From NCBI RefSeq assembly GCF_900177725.1, contig NZ_FXAT01000009.1, forward strand, positions 186,001 through 250,000: a DNA stretch of 64,000 nt. Reading direction: 5' to 3'. Source of the DNA: Paraburkholderia susongensis (GTDB taxonomy: Bacteria; Pseudomonadota; Gammaproteobacteria; Burkholderiales; Burkholderiaceae). Within the stretch, counting starts at the first letter, position 1; every line of letters starts with the position of its first letter. Below the pieces are notes generated by a model. The model did not search any database and was not told where the DNA came from. It worked only from the letters and a program-made list of their open reading frames with translations. Below are positions 41,917-50,532 of the stretch, one piece after another. The translations under genes were made by a program, and so were the position numbers.

Positions 41917-43215
41917 GTGGAACAACTTCCCTTATGGGCGCAGATCGGCGCCGTCCTTCTGCTGCTCATCTGCTCCGCCTTCTTTTCCATTTCCGAGACA
42001 GCGATGATGGCGCTCAACCGCCATCGCCTGAAACATCTTGCCAACCAGAACGCGCTGGGCGCAAGAACGACCCAGGGCCTGCTCGCGCGTACCGATCAGC
42101 TACTGAGCGTCATACTGATCGGCAACAATCTGTTCAACACGATCATCCCGGTGCTCACGACCTCGCTCGCGCTGCACACGTTCGGCCGTAACAATCTCAT
42201 CCTGTCCGTCGCGACCGGCATCGTCGCGTTTCTGATCATCGTGTTCGCGGAAATCACGCCGAAAATCGTCGGCGCGACGTTCCCGGAGAAGATCGCGCTC
42301 CCCGCGAGCCTGCTGATCGCGCCACTGATGCGCGCCGCGAAACCGCTCATCTGGTTCGTCAATCTGTTCGCGAACGGCATCCTGCGCGTGCTGCACATCA
42401 ATACGAAAGGCGCGCGCGACCAGCGGCTGTCCACCGAAGAGCTGCGCACCATCGTGCTCGAGTCGGGCAGCTTCATGCCGACCAAGCACCGCAGCATCCT
42501 GCTGAATCTGTTCGACCTCGAAAACATTTCCGTCGAAGACGTGATGATCCCGCGCCGCCGCATCGAGGCGCTCGACTTCGACGCGCCGTTCGAGCAGATC
42601 CTGCACCAGCTGGAAACCTGCTATCACAACAAGCTGATCGTCTACCAGGGCGACATCGACCGCGTGCTCGGCGTACTGCATGTGCGCAAGACGCTCGCGG
42701 CTCTGCACAACCAGGAACTGGAGCGCGACACCCTGCGCGAACTGCTGACCGAACCGTATTTCGTGCCGACCGGCACGCCGGTATTCCAGCAACTGCAATA
42801 TTTCCAGGAGAGCCGGCAGCGCACGGCACTCGTCGTCAATGAATACGGCGAGCTGGAAGGCCTCGTCACGCCGGAAGACATCATCGAGGAACTGATCGGC
42901 GAATTCACTACCTCGATTCCGCGCAGCGCCAGTTCGCGCGGCGGCTGGAACGAGGCTGGCGAATGCATCGTCGCGGGCAGCATGCCACTGCGCGAGCTGA
43001 ACCGCTGGCTGCACCTCACGCTGCCGACCGATGGCCCGAAAACGCTCAACGGACTGATTCTCGAAATCCTCGAAGACATTCCCGACGGCGACGTCTGCGT
43101 GCAGATCGGCGAGATCAAACTCGAAGTCATGCGCAGCGACGATCAGGCGATTCGCACCGTCAAGCTGTTCAAGCCGCCTTCGCGCACGAAGGCGGCCAAA
43201 ACGCGGCTCAACTGA
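41917..43215 (+). CDS. CorC/HlyC-family (CNNM) transporter with CBS domains
   Basis: A 432-residue membrane protein. Starting from GTG at 41917, the N-terminal DUF21/CNNM domain has about four helices (ICSAFFSISETAMMALNRHR, VILIGNNLFNTIIPVLT). A CBS-domain pair follows (EDVMIPRRRIEALDF, and TALVVNEYGELEGLVTPEDIIEELIGE), then a CorC-HlyC C-terminal domain. Homologues are linked to magnesium/cobalt efflux; the ion here is inferred. An internal ATG would delete part of the first helix, so the GTG is preferred. Confidence 0.9.
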   Translation: MEQLPLWAQIGAVLLLLICSAFFSISETAMMALNRHRLKHLANQNALGARTTQGLLARTDQLLSVILIGNNLFNTIIPVLTTSLALHTFGRNNLILSVATGIVAFLIIVFAEITPKIVGATFPEKIALPASLLIAPLMRAAKPLIWFVNLFANGILRVLHINTKGARDQRLSTEELRTIVLESGSFMPTKHRSILLNLFDLENISVEDVMIPRRRIEALDFDAPFEQILHQLETCYHNKLIVYQGDIDRVLGVLHVRKTLAALHNQELERDTLRELLTEPYFVPTGTPVFQQLQYFQESRQRTALVVNEYGELEGLVTPEDIIEELIGEFTTSIPRSASSRGGWNEAGECIVAGSMPLRELNRWLHLTLPTDGPKTLNGLILEILEDIPDGDVCVQIGEIKLEVMRSDDQAIRTVKLFKPPSRTKAAKTRLN

Positions 43216-43386
43216 CCTCTGCGCCATTCTTCACGCGATCCATCGCGCCATCGATCGCTGATCCGCAGTCAGCATCGCACGCTGCCACGCCGCGCGCCAT
43301 TAGCCGAATGGCTGAATGGCGCCGCCGTCCGCGCTGCCGGAAGATGACGCCGTCACGTTCCACAGGCGGCTCATCACCGGTCTCTC

Positions 43387-44643
43387 ATGTCCACTCCCTT
43401 TCCAACCGCTGCGGCCACGCCGCGCCCCCTCGCTCTGAACGGCGAAAACAACGCAGCCAGTCTCACCGATCCCGACAACGCCCCCGCCGTGCGTCTGCTG
43501 ACCGAGACGCTGCAGGAAGCGACGCGGCGCAATGCCTCGGATATTCACATCGAACCGACGGAGCATGGCTGGCGCGTGCGCTTGCGGATCGACGGCGTAC
43601 TGCATGAAATCCCGCGGCCACCCGCTCATCTGCGCGACGCGTTCGTCACGCGCGTGAAGGTGCTCGCGCGCCTCGATATCGCCGAGCGGCGCGTGCCGCA
43701 GGACGGCCGCTTGCGCATTGCCACCACGCCTCATCGCGTCGAAGACTACCGCGTCAACTCGCTGCCCACGCTGTTCGGCGAAAAGCTCGTGCTGCGCCGG
43801 CTCGATGCGCTGCCCGCCGATCTTTCGCTCGATTCGCTCGGCCTCGATCCGCAGCAACGCAAAGCCGTCGATGCCGCGATTCGCGCGCCGCACGGCCTCG
43901 TGCTCGTCACCGGGCCGACCGGCAGCGGCAAGACCCTGTCGCTCTACTGTTTTCTGAATCTGCTGAACGGCGAGGCGCGCAACCTCTGTTCAGTCGAGGA
44001 TCCGGCGGAGATCCAGCTGGCCGGCATCAATCAGGTCAGCGTGCGCGAGAAAGCCGGGCTCACTTTCGCGGTCGCATTGCGCGCGTTTCTGCGTCAGGAT
44101 CCGGACGTGATCATGGTCGGCGAAATCCGCGACAACGAGACCGCCGACGTCGCGGTGAAGGCTGCGCAAACCGGTCACCTCGTGCTGTCCACTCTGCATA
44201 CGAACGACGCCCCGGCCGCGGTCGCGCGGCTCATCGATATCGGCGTCGAGCCGTACAACCTCGCGGCCGCGCTGCGCATGGTGACGGCACAGCGGCTGGT
44301 GCGGCGCCTCTGCATCGCGTGCCGCCAGCCCGCACCCCATTCGGCGGCGACGCTCGAGGCCGCGGGTTTCGCCGAGCCTCAGCTCGACGGCTGGCAGCCT
44401 TATGCCGCGAGCGGCTGCGCCGCCTGCCACGGCATCGGCTACCGCGGGCGCGTCGGCATCCATCAGGTGATGCCCGTTTCCGAGGCGATGCGCGAGCTGA
44501 TCGTGGCAAGCGCGGGCGTCCACGAACTGGCCCGGCTCGCGCAGACCGAGCAGGTGGCGACCTTGCGCGACGCCGCGCTCGCGCGCGTGCGCGACGGCAC
44601 CACCAGTCTCGCCGAAGCGCTCGCCGCCACCGAAGTCGCATGA
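43387..44643 (+). CDS. Type IV pilus/type II secretion assembly ATPase (PilB/GspE-like)
   Basis: A 418-residue hexameric secretion ATPase. It lacks most of the N-terminal MshEN domain of full-length PilB (about 560 residues) and starts close to the N2 domain (SDIHIEPTEHGWRVRLRIDG). Walker A is GPTGSGKT (176-183), the Asp-box and Walker B regions lie in VEDPAEIQL and DVIMVGEIRDNETA, and a four-Cys zinc site is formed by CIAC and CAAC. It overlaps the pilC-like gene by 3 bases. No pilin or secretin gene is in the window. Confidence 0.9.
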   Translation: MSTPFPTAAATPRPLALNGENNAASLTDPDNAPAVRLLTETLQEATRRNASDIHIEPTEHGWRVRLRIDGVLHEIPRPPAHLRDAFVTRVKVLARLDIAERRVPQDGRLRIATTPHRVEDYRVNSLPTLFGEKLVLRRLDALPADLSLDSLGLDPQQRKAVDAAIRAPHGLVLVTGPTGSGKTLSLYCFLNLLNGEARNLCSVEDPAEIQLAGINQVSVREKAGLTFAVALRAFLRQDPDVIMVGEIRDNETADVAVKAAQTGHLVLSTLHTNDAPAAVARLIDIGVEPYNLAAALRMVTAQRLVRRLCIACRQPAPHSAATLEAAGFAEPQLDGWQPYAASGCAACHGIGYRGRVGIHQVMPVSEAMRELIVASAGVHELARLAQTEQVATLRDAALARVRDGTTSLAEALAATEVA

Positions 44644-45872
44644 ACGCCGTCACGCCCCCACAACCTGTCGCGGCCGACCTGCGCTTCAGATGGCGCGGTG
44701 TCGACGCCGACGGCGTCCGCCAAAGCGGCACGCTGATCGCGCCGGACGCGAGTGCCGCGCGCATCATGCTCAAACGCGACAACCTGTTCGTCGTCGAACT
44801 CGCGACGCAGGGGCCGGCGCCGCACCCCAAAACCCGCGCGGCCGACGTCACACGGTTCACACGGCAACTCGCCAGTCTGCTGCGCGCCGGCTTGCCGCTC
44901 GCACCGGCGCTCGAGCTGCTTGCGCAGGCCGCTGCGTCGGGCCAGCGGCAAGGCATGCCGCGCGTCGTCGCCGCCGTCGCGCGCGACATCACCGCTGGCC
45001 TGCGCTTCTCGGCGGCATTGCAGCGGCATCCGGCGCAATTCAATGCGCTGTACTGCCAGCTCGTCGAGGTCGGCGAAGCAGCGGGGGCGCTTGCCACTGT
45101 GCTCGCCCGCCTCGCCGACGACCGCGAGCGCGCCGCCGCGCAGCGCGCGAAAGTACGCGCGGCGCTGACCTATCCGGTCGCGATCCTGCTGCTCGCCGTC
45201 GCGATTACCGCAGCGTTGCTCGTGTGGGTCGTGCCGACCTTCAAGCAGATCTTCGACGGCTTCGGCGCCAAGCTCCCCGCGCCGACGCAGTTCGTGCTGG
45301 CGCTATCGGCGGGCGCGGCGCACTGGAGCGTGCCCCTTGTCGCGCTGACGTTCGCGCTGGGCTCGGCCCTGACGTTTCTCCTGCGGCGCTCCGAAGCGGC
45401 GCGCATCCGCGTTGCGCGCCTGTCGCTCAAGATGCCGGTAGCCGGTCCGCTGCTGGGCACGCTGTGCGCGGCGCGCTGGAGCCGCGCGCTCGGCACGCTG
45501 CTGTCGGCTGGCACACCGCTCGCCGACGCATTCGACTCGCTGACCCACGCGACCGGCAACGCGTTCTTTGACCGCGCCACGGCGGGCATCGCCGTGCGGC
45601 TGCGGCGCGGTGAACGACTCGCCGCTGCGATGCGTGCGGCGCACTGCTTTCCACCCGAGGTCGTGCAGCCGGTTGCAGTCGCCGAGGAATCGGGCGCGCT
45701 CGACAGCATGCTGCTCGACGTCGCCTCGCTCGCCGATCGTCAGGTCGACGAAAAGATCGGCACGCTGTCGAGCCTGTGCGAACCGCTCGTGATCGTCGTG
45801 CTAGGTACGCTGGTCGGCGGCCTCGTGATTGCGATGTATCTTCCCATCATTCAACTCGGCAACGTGGTGTAG
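44640..45872 (+). CDS. Inner-membrane platform protein (PilC/GspF-like)
   Basis: A 410-residue platform protein of the pilus or type II secretion machine. It carries two GspF domains (TRFTRQLASLLRAGLPLAPALELL and LGTLLSAGTPLADAFDSL) and three hydrophobic segments, including TYPVAILLLAVAITAALLVWVV and the C-terminal PLVIVVLGTLVGGLVIAMYLPI. The ATG at 44640 overlaps the ATPase stop (ATGA), so the pair is translationally coupled. Confidence 0.9.
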   Translation: MNAVTPPQPVAADLRFRWRGVDADGVRQSGTLIAPDASAARIMLKRDNLFVVELATQGPAPHPKTRAADVTRFTRQLASLLRAGLPLAPALELLAQAAASGQRQGMPRVVAAVARDITAGLRFSAALQRHPAQFNALYCQLVEVGEAAGALATVLARLADDRERAAAQRAKVRAALTYPVAILLLAVAITAALLVWVVPTFKQIFDGFGAKLPAPTQFVLALSAGAAHWSVPLVALTFALGSALTFLLRRSEAARIRVARLSLKMPVAGPLLGTLCAARWSRALGTLLSAGTPLADAFDSLTHATGNAFFDRATAGIAVRLRRGERLAAAMRAAHCFPPEVVQPVAVAEESGALDSMLLDVASLADRQVDEKIGTLSSLCEPLVIVVLGTLVGGLVIAMYLPIIQLGNVV

Positions 45873-45918
45873 CATCGCTGCGAATCCATTCCATCTCCAT
45901 GTCGGCCCTCTTCCGCTC

Positions 45919-46839
45919 GTGTCAGAAACCTCTCCCAGCCTGCTCGCGGGCTTACTGCCAAGCCGCTTCGCAAGCGGCTTCGGTCTCGCGTTCGCCAGCC
46001 TGCCCGCTGGCCTGCAGATCGCCTTCGCGATCGTGTTCGGCCTCGTGATCGGCAGCTTTCTGAACGTGGTCGTGCATCGATTGCCCATCATGCTGGAGCG
46101 CGCCTGGCGCGAGGAAATCAGCGAGACCGGCGACACGCCGCCGCCGGAAGACGGCCTGCCGGCGCGCTACAACCTGTGGGTGCCGCGCAGCGCGTGCCCG
46201 CATTGCGGTCACGTGCTGAGCGCGTGGGAGAACCTGCCGGTCCTCAGCTACATCGTGTTGCGCGGACGCTGCTCCGCTTGCGGGCAGCATGTGAGCCTGC
46301 GCTATCCGCTGCTCGAAATTGCGAGCGCCGCATTCGCGGCGCTCGCGCTCGCGGTGTTCGGCCCGACCTTGATGGCGCTCGCCGCGTTCGGTCTGTGCGC
46401 GGCTCTGCTCACCATGAGCGCGATCGACATCGACACGCACCTGCTGCCCGATTCGATGACGCTGCCGCTCTTGTGGGCAGGCCTCATCGTCAATTTCAAC
46501 GGCCTGTTCACGAATCTGCACGATGCGGTGCTCGGCGCGATCTTCGGTTACCTCACGCTGTGGGCCGTGCATTGGGTGTTCCGTCTCGTGCGCGGTGTCG
46601 AAGGCATGGGCTACGGCGATTTCAAATTGCTGGCTGCCCTCGGTGCCTGGCTCGGTTGGACAGCGTTGCCGCAAATCGTGCTGATCGCGGCGGTGAGCGG
46701 TGCGCTGGTCGGCCTCGCGGCGACGTGGGGCGGCCGCATGCGCTTCGAGGAGCCGCTGCCGTTCGGGCCGTTTCTCGCCGCGGGCGGTGCGCTCACGCTG
46801 TTTGTCGGCACACCGCTTTATCTGGCTCTGGGAGGCTGA
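45919..46839 (+). CDS. pilD: Prepilin leader peptidase/N-methyltransferase
   Basis: Cleaves and N-methylates prepilins. From the GTG at 45919 it has 306 residues; this start is the best in-frame choice, but no strong ribosome site is seen and an earlier start is possible. It has the catalytic aspartates in SAIDIDTHLLPD and GMGYGDFKLL (GxGD), and a tetracysteine domain (CPHC and CSAC) required for methylation. About eight helices are visible. It follows the pilC-like gene after 46 bases and leads into coaE. Confidence 0.92.
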   Translation: MSETSPSLLAGLLPSRFASGFGLAFASLPAGLQIAFAIVFGLVIGSFLNVVVHRLPIMLERAWREEISETGDTPPPEDGLPARYNLWVPRSACPHCGHVLSAWENLPVLSYIVLRGRCSACGQHVSLRYPLLEIASAAFAALALAVFGPTLMALAAFGLCAALLTMSAIDIDTHLLPDSMTLPLLWAGLIVNFNGLFTNLHDAVLGAIFGYLTLWAVHWVFRLVRGVEGMGYGDFKLLAALGAWLGWTALPQIVLIAAVSGALVGLAATWGGRMRFEEPLPFGPFLAAGGALTLFVGTPLYLALGG

Positions 46840-46842
46840 CGC

Positions 46843-47445
46843 ATGTTCGTTGTGGGACTGACCGGCGGCATCGGCAGCGGCAAATCGACGGTGGCGAATC
46901 TTTTTGCCGCGCGCGGTGTGCCGCTCGTCGACACGGACGTGATCGCGCATCGCATCACGGCGCCGCATGGTATCGCGATGCCGCACATCGCCGCCGAATT
47001 CGGCGCCGAGTTCGTCGCGGCCGACGGCTCGCTCGATCGCGCACGCATGCGCACGCTCGTGTTCAGCGACGAAACGGCACGCAAACGTCTCGAAGGCATC
47101 ACGCATCCGCTGATTCGCGCGGAAACCGAGCGCGAAGAGCGCGAAGCGCAAGGGCCGTACGTGATCGTCGTGGTGCCGTTGCTGGTCGAATCCGGAACAT
47201 GGAAGGGTCGCGTGAATCGCGTGCTGACCGTCGATTGCAGCGTCGAGACGCAGATCGCGCGCGTGATGAGCCGCAACGGCTTCAGCGGCGACCAGGTGCT
47301 CGCGATCATCGCGCGCCAGGCCACACGCGAAGCACGCCTCGCCGCGGCCGACGACGTGATCGACAACGACAACGCGCCGCTCGAGGCACTCGAGGCGCAG
47401 GTGGACGCGCGGCATCGCGCGTACCTCTCGCTCGCGCACGGGTGA
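46843..47445 (+). CDS. coaE: Dephospho-CoA kinase
   Basis: Last step of coenzyme A synthesis. It has 200 residues with the P-loop GGIGSGKST (8-16) and the conserved DTDVIAHRIT segment, ending in a typical LEALEAQVDARH. The ATG lies 3 bases after the pilD stop, so it is cotranscribed with the pilus genes, a common proteobacterial arrangement. Confidence 0.95.
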   Translation: MFVVGLTGGIGSGKSTVANLFAARGVPLVDTDVIAHRITAPHGIAMPHIAAEFGAEFVAADGSLDRARMRTLVFSDETARKRLEGITHPLIRAETEREEREAQGPYVIVVVPLLVESGTWKGRVNRVLTVDCSVETQIARVMSRNGFSGDQVLAIIARQATREARLAAADDVIDNDNAPLEALEAQVDARHRAYLSLAHG

Positions 47446-47872
47446 ACCGCCTCCCAACGCTGCACGTCCACCGGGAAGCCGCGTAAGCAGCGCATGCGGA
47501 TCGCAGGGATGTATCGCGCAGACACGTATCGCACCTACGCGTGCAGCACGCACCCTCAATCCGTACACGGCACACATGCACACGTTCGAACGAAATGCGC
47601 CCGAAGCTCGAGACGCGATGCAACCGAAACACGACCGCCCCACAAACGCGGCGCAAGTGCGGCACAAACCAACCTCAAACAAAGACCTCGCGCGAATCCT
47701 TGCCTACACATTGAACTTTGCGCGCGCCCGCGAGCCGAACCGCTCAGAACCATCGTGAACTCACGAAAAAAGTTGCGAAAGCGCGCTGAAAAAGTGCGTG
47801 ATTGCCTGGGTAGTCCCACCGCATTAGAATGTTCTGCATTCCCGTCACCGACCACGCCCGAGGCGAGCCCGC
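47446..47872. other. Gap between coaE and zapD
   Basis: 427 bases with no supported gene; the plus strand is markedly A/C-rich in 47500-47720. A 60-codon frame (47576-47758) has no recognised product. The zapD promoter lies near the end. Confidence 0.5.
47802..47830 (+). promoter_or_regulatory. Sigma-70 promoter for zapD
   Basis: TTGCCT (47802-47807) and TAGAAT (47825-47830) are 17 bases apart, about 43 bases before the zapD start. Confidence 0.6.
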
Positions 47873-48628
47873 TTGATTCTTTACGAGTACCCCTTCAATG
47901 AGCGAATCCGGACGCTGTTGCGCCTCGAAGATCTGTTCGAGCGCTTCACGTTCTTTCTGACTCAGGAAGACGCCAGGGAACATCACGTCGCGCTGACAAC
48001 GTTGTTCGAAATCTCCGAAGTTGCGGGTCGCGCGGATCTGAAGTCCGATCTGATGAAAGAGCTCGAACGGCAGCGGCAGACGCTCGCACCGTTTCGCGGC
48101 AATCCGGGAATCGAGCAGAACGCGCTGGAAGCGGTGCTCGGAGAAATAGAACAAACCCTCGCGGGGCTCGCGCAGATGCAGGGCAAAACCGGCCAGCATC
48201 TTGCAGACAACGAGTGGCTCGCGAGCATTCGCAGCCGCGCCATCATCCCGGGCGGCACCTGCAAATTCGATCTGCCGTCCTACTACGCGTGGCAGCAGCT
48301 TCATCCCGATCAGCGTCGTCAGGACATCGCCAAATGGGTGACGCCGCTCCTGCCGCTACGCGATGCGGCGGCCATCGTGCTGCGTCTTGCGCGCGAATCC
48401 GGCCAGGCATCGAAGGTGATGGCGATGCAAGGCAGCTATCAGCAGATGCTCTCAGGCCGCTCGTATCAATTGATGCAGGTTCGTGTGGCACCTGAATTGC
48501 GGGTGATTCCCGAAGCGAGCGCCAACAAGTACATGCTGTGGGTGCGCTTCACGGTGCAGGACGGCGATCTGCGGCCGCGTGCGGTCGACGTCGACGTGCC
48601 GTTCCAGCTCACGCTTTGCAGCCTGTAG
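47873..48628 (+). CDS. zapD: Cell division protein ZapD
   Basis: FtsZ-bundling protein of the Z-ring, 251 residues. The TTG start at 47873 gives MILYEYPFNERIRTLLRLEDLF, the standard N-terminus of this family (DUF1342), and has a purine-rich GAGGCGAG upstream. The middle LPSYYAWQQLHPDQRRQDI is also characteristic. Its target FtsZ is encoded at 57621-58823. yacG follows downstream, as in many proteobacteria. Confidence 0.93.
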   Translation: MILYEYPFNERIRTLLRLEDLFERFTFFLTQEDAREHHVALTTLFEISEVAGRADLKSDLMKELERQRQTLAPFRGNPGIEQNALEAVLGEIEQTLAGLAQMQGKTGQHLADNEWLASIRSRAIIPGGTCKFDLPSYYAWQQLHPDQRRQDIAKWVTPLLPLRDAAAIVLRLARESGQASKVMAMQGSYQQMLSGRSYQLMQVRVAPELRVIPEASANKYMLWVRFTVQDGDLRPRAVDVDVPFQLTLCSL

Positions 48629-48741
48629 ACGGCCGCCAACTTTCAATAGCCCAATCCAGATCCTGGGAACGCGCCTTTGAAGCGGCGCGAAATAGCCCTA
48701 TATTCCTTACTTGTTCCGTTTGCGATTGACTGTCCGACCGT

Positions 48742-48939
48742 ATGCCTACCGTCGTCAAATGCCCTACCTGCGGTAAAGATGTCCGCTGGACCCCTGAAAA
48801 CCGCTTTCGTCCTTTTTGCTCCGAGCGCTGCAAGCAGATCGATCTCGGCGCGTGGGCCGCTGAAAAATACAAGATCGGCGGCAATGAGCAGGAAGCGTCG
48901 TCCGATGAAACATCTCGTGACGATTACAACCCGCATTGA
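48742..48939 (+). CDS. yacG: DNA gyrase inhibitor YacG
   Basis: A 65-residue zinc-finger protein that binds GyrB and inhibits gyrase. The four zinc Cys are Cys7, Cys10, Cys26 and Cys30 (CPTC and CSERC), followed by the conserved IDLGAWAAEKYKI. The acidic C-terminal tail is normal for the family. The gap to zapD is 113 bases. Confidence 0.95.
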   Translation: MPTVVKCPTCGKDVRWTPENRFRPFCSERCKQIDLGAWAAEKYKIGGNEQEASSDETSRDDYNPH

Positions 48940-49055
48940 GCCTCGCTCGCTGAGCGCCGCGTATTGTTTGGCCTGTTGAGCGCGGGCCGCAGAGAGAGCC
49001 GCGCCACGGCCCCTGAAACCAGAAGGGGCCGCTAAAAGACCAGCAAAAGGGCCAT

Positions 49056-49101
49056 AAAAAACACGCGGGCGGGCCTGCTCGCACAGCGCCCGCCCGCGTG
49101 G
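49056..49101 (-). terminator. Terminator after the MutT-like gene
   Basis: On the minus strand CACGCGGGCGGGC pairs with GCCCGCCCGCGTG and six T follow. It lies between yacG and the converging NUDIX gene. Confidence 0.9.
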
Positions 49102-49121
49102 TCTTGCTGATGACTCGCTGG

Positions 49122-49556
49122 CTACGTCTTCTCAGCCGCAAGCCACTCCAGCACCGGAATCGTCGCCGGCAGCAGCGGCGAAACCTCGGCGGGCAAGCTC
49201 TGCCACACGAAGGCCTGGCCCTCGCGCCCGTGCGGTTCCCCCGACCACTGCGTCACCTTGCAGAAGAAAAGCCGCACATAGGCGTGCGGATAATCGTGTT
49301 CGAGCGTGTGCCACAAATGACTCGCCTCGACCTCGATCCCAAGCTCCTCATGCAGCTCGCGCGCGAGCGCGGCCTCGACAGACTCGCCCGCTTCCAGCTT
49401 GCCGCCCGGAAACTCCCAGTAGCCCTCGTACGGCTTGCCCGCCGGACGCTGCGCGAGCAGATAGCGCCCGTCCGGCTGAACCAGCACGCCGACCGCGACT
49501 TCGGTGACCGGACGGGCCGCGCCGTTTTTGCCCGCGTTTTTGCTCGCCTCGCTCAT
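49122..49556 (-). CDS. NUDIX hydrolase, MutT-like
   Basis: A 144-residue NUDIX protein. The NUDIX box GGKLEAGESVEAALARELHE with following ELGIE is complete, and VGVLVQPDGRYLLAQRPAGKPYEGYWEFP is typical of MutT (8-oxo-dGTP pyrophosphatase). Sanitation of oxidised nucleotides is the likely role. The start overlaps the DUF815 gene stop by 4 bases (ATGA). In other betaproteobacteria this gene is also near secA-argJ. Confidence 0.88.
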   Translation of the reverse strand: MSEASKNAGKNGAARPVTEVAVGVLVQPDGRYLLAQRPAGKPYEGYWEFPGGKLEAGESVEAALARELHEELGIEVEASHLWHTLEHDYPHAYVRLFFCKVTQWSGEPHGREGQAFVWQSLPAEVSPLLPATIPVLEWLAAEKT

Positions 49557-50422
49557 GCCGGCGTCTTACGGCCGGACCAGTCGCGCGCGAACTGCCACGC
49601 CACCCGTCCCGAGCGCGACCCGCGTTCGAGTGCCCACACCAGCGCGTCGCCGCGCGCCGCCTCGATTTCGGCGTCGTCGCAGCCGAAATGCCGCAGCCAG
49701 TGCGCGATGATCGTCAGATAGTCGTCCTGCTTGAACGGATAGAAGCTCACCCACAGCCCGAAACGCTCGGACAGCGAAATCTTCTCCTCGACCAGTTCAC
49801 CGGGATGAATCTCGCCATCCGACGTGTGCTTGTATGTCTCGTTGTCGCTCATGTACTCGGGCAGCAGATGGCGGCGGTTCGACGTCGCGTAGATGAGCAC
49901 GTTGTCCGACTGCGCGGCGACCGAGCCGTCGAGCGCGACCTTCAGCGCCTTGTAGCCCGACTCGCCGTCTTCGAACGACAGGTCGTCGCAGAACACGACG
50001 AAGCGCTCCGGCCGCATCGAGATCAGATCGACGATGTCGCCGAGATCGTGCAGATCGTCCTTGTCCACTTCGATCAGGCGCAGACCGTCTTTCGCGTACG
50101 CATTCAGGCACGCCTTGATCAGCGACGACTTGCCGGTGCCGCGCGCGCCCGTCAGCAGCACGTTGTTGGCCGGCTGCTTGTGCACGAACTGGCGTGTGTT
50201 CTGCTCGATCAGCCCTTTCTGGCGATCGATATTCTGCAGGTCGTCGAGCGTGATCGACGAAATCGCGGATACCGGTTGCAGGTAGCCGCGCCCCTGGCGC
50301 TTGCGCCAGCGAAAAGCGACCGCGGCCGACCAGTCGATGTCCGGCGCTGCAGGGGGAAGCATCGCTTCCAGGCGGCCGAGCACGGCTTCGGCCCGGGTCA
50401 AAAACTGTTCGAGTTTGTCCAT
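49553..50422 (-). CDS. DUF815 family AAA-type ATPase
   Basis: A 289-residue P-loop protein. From the ATG at 50422 the Walker A GARGTGKSS is at 92-100 and the Walker B VVFCDDLSF is at about 139-147; the rest matches the DUF815 family (YATSNRRHLLPEYMSDN). The cellular role is unknown. It lies between argJ and the NUDIX gene on the same strand, with a gap of 110 bases from argJ. Confidence 0.88.
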   Translation of the reverse strand: MDKLEQFLTRAEAVLGRLEAMLPPAAPDIDWSAAVAFRWRKRQGRGYLQPVSAISSITLDDLQNIDRQKGLIEQNTRQFVHKQPANNVLLTGARGTGKSSLIKACLNAYAKDGLRLIEVDKDDLHDLGDIVDLISMRPERFVVFCDDLSFEDGESGYKALKVALDGSVAAQSDNVLIYATSNRRHLLPEYMSDNETYKHTSDGEIHPGELVEEKISLSERFGLWVSFYPFKQDDYLTIIAHWLRHFGCDDAEIEAARGDALVWALERGSRSGRVAWQFARDWSGRKTPA

Positions 50423-50532
50423 GGCGGTGAAATGAGCGGCCCGAGGCCGCGGAATGACCGAATCGGACCGGATCGCGAACCGCTCACGAAGCCGCCTGCG
50501 AAGCGGCCCGGAATCGGATTCGCGAAGCGGAT

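Noticed and set aside
47576..47758. A 60-codon ATG-started frame in the coaE-zapD gap
   Set aside because: Hydrophilic product without recognised features and no ribosome site at useful distance; A/C-rich composition explains the absence of stops.
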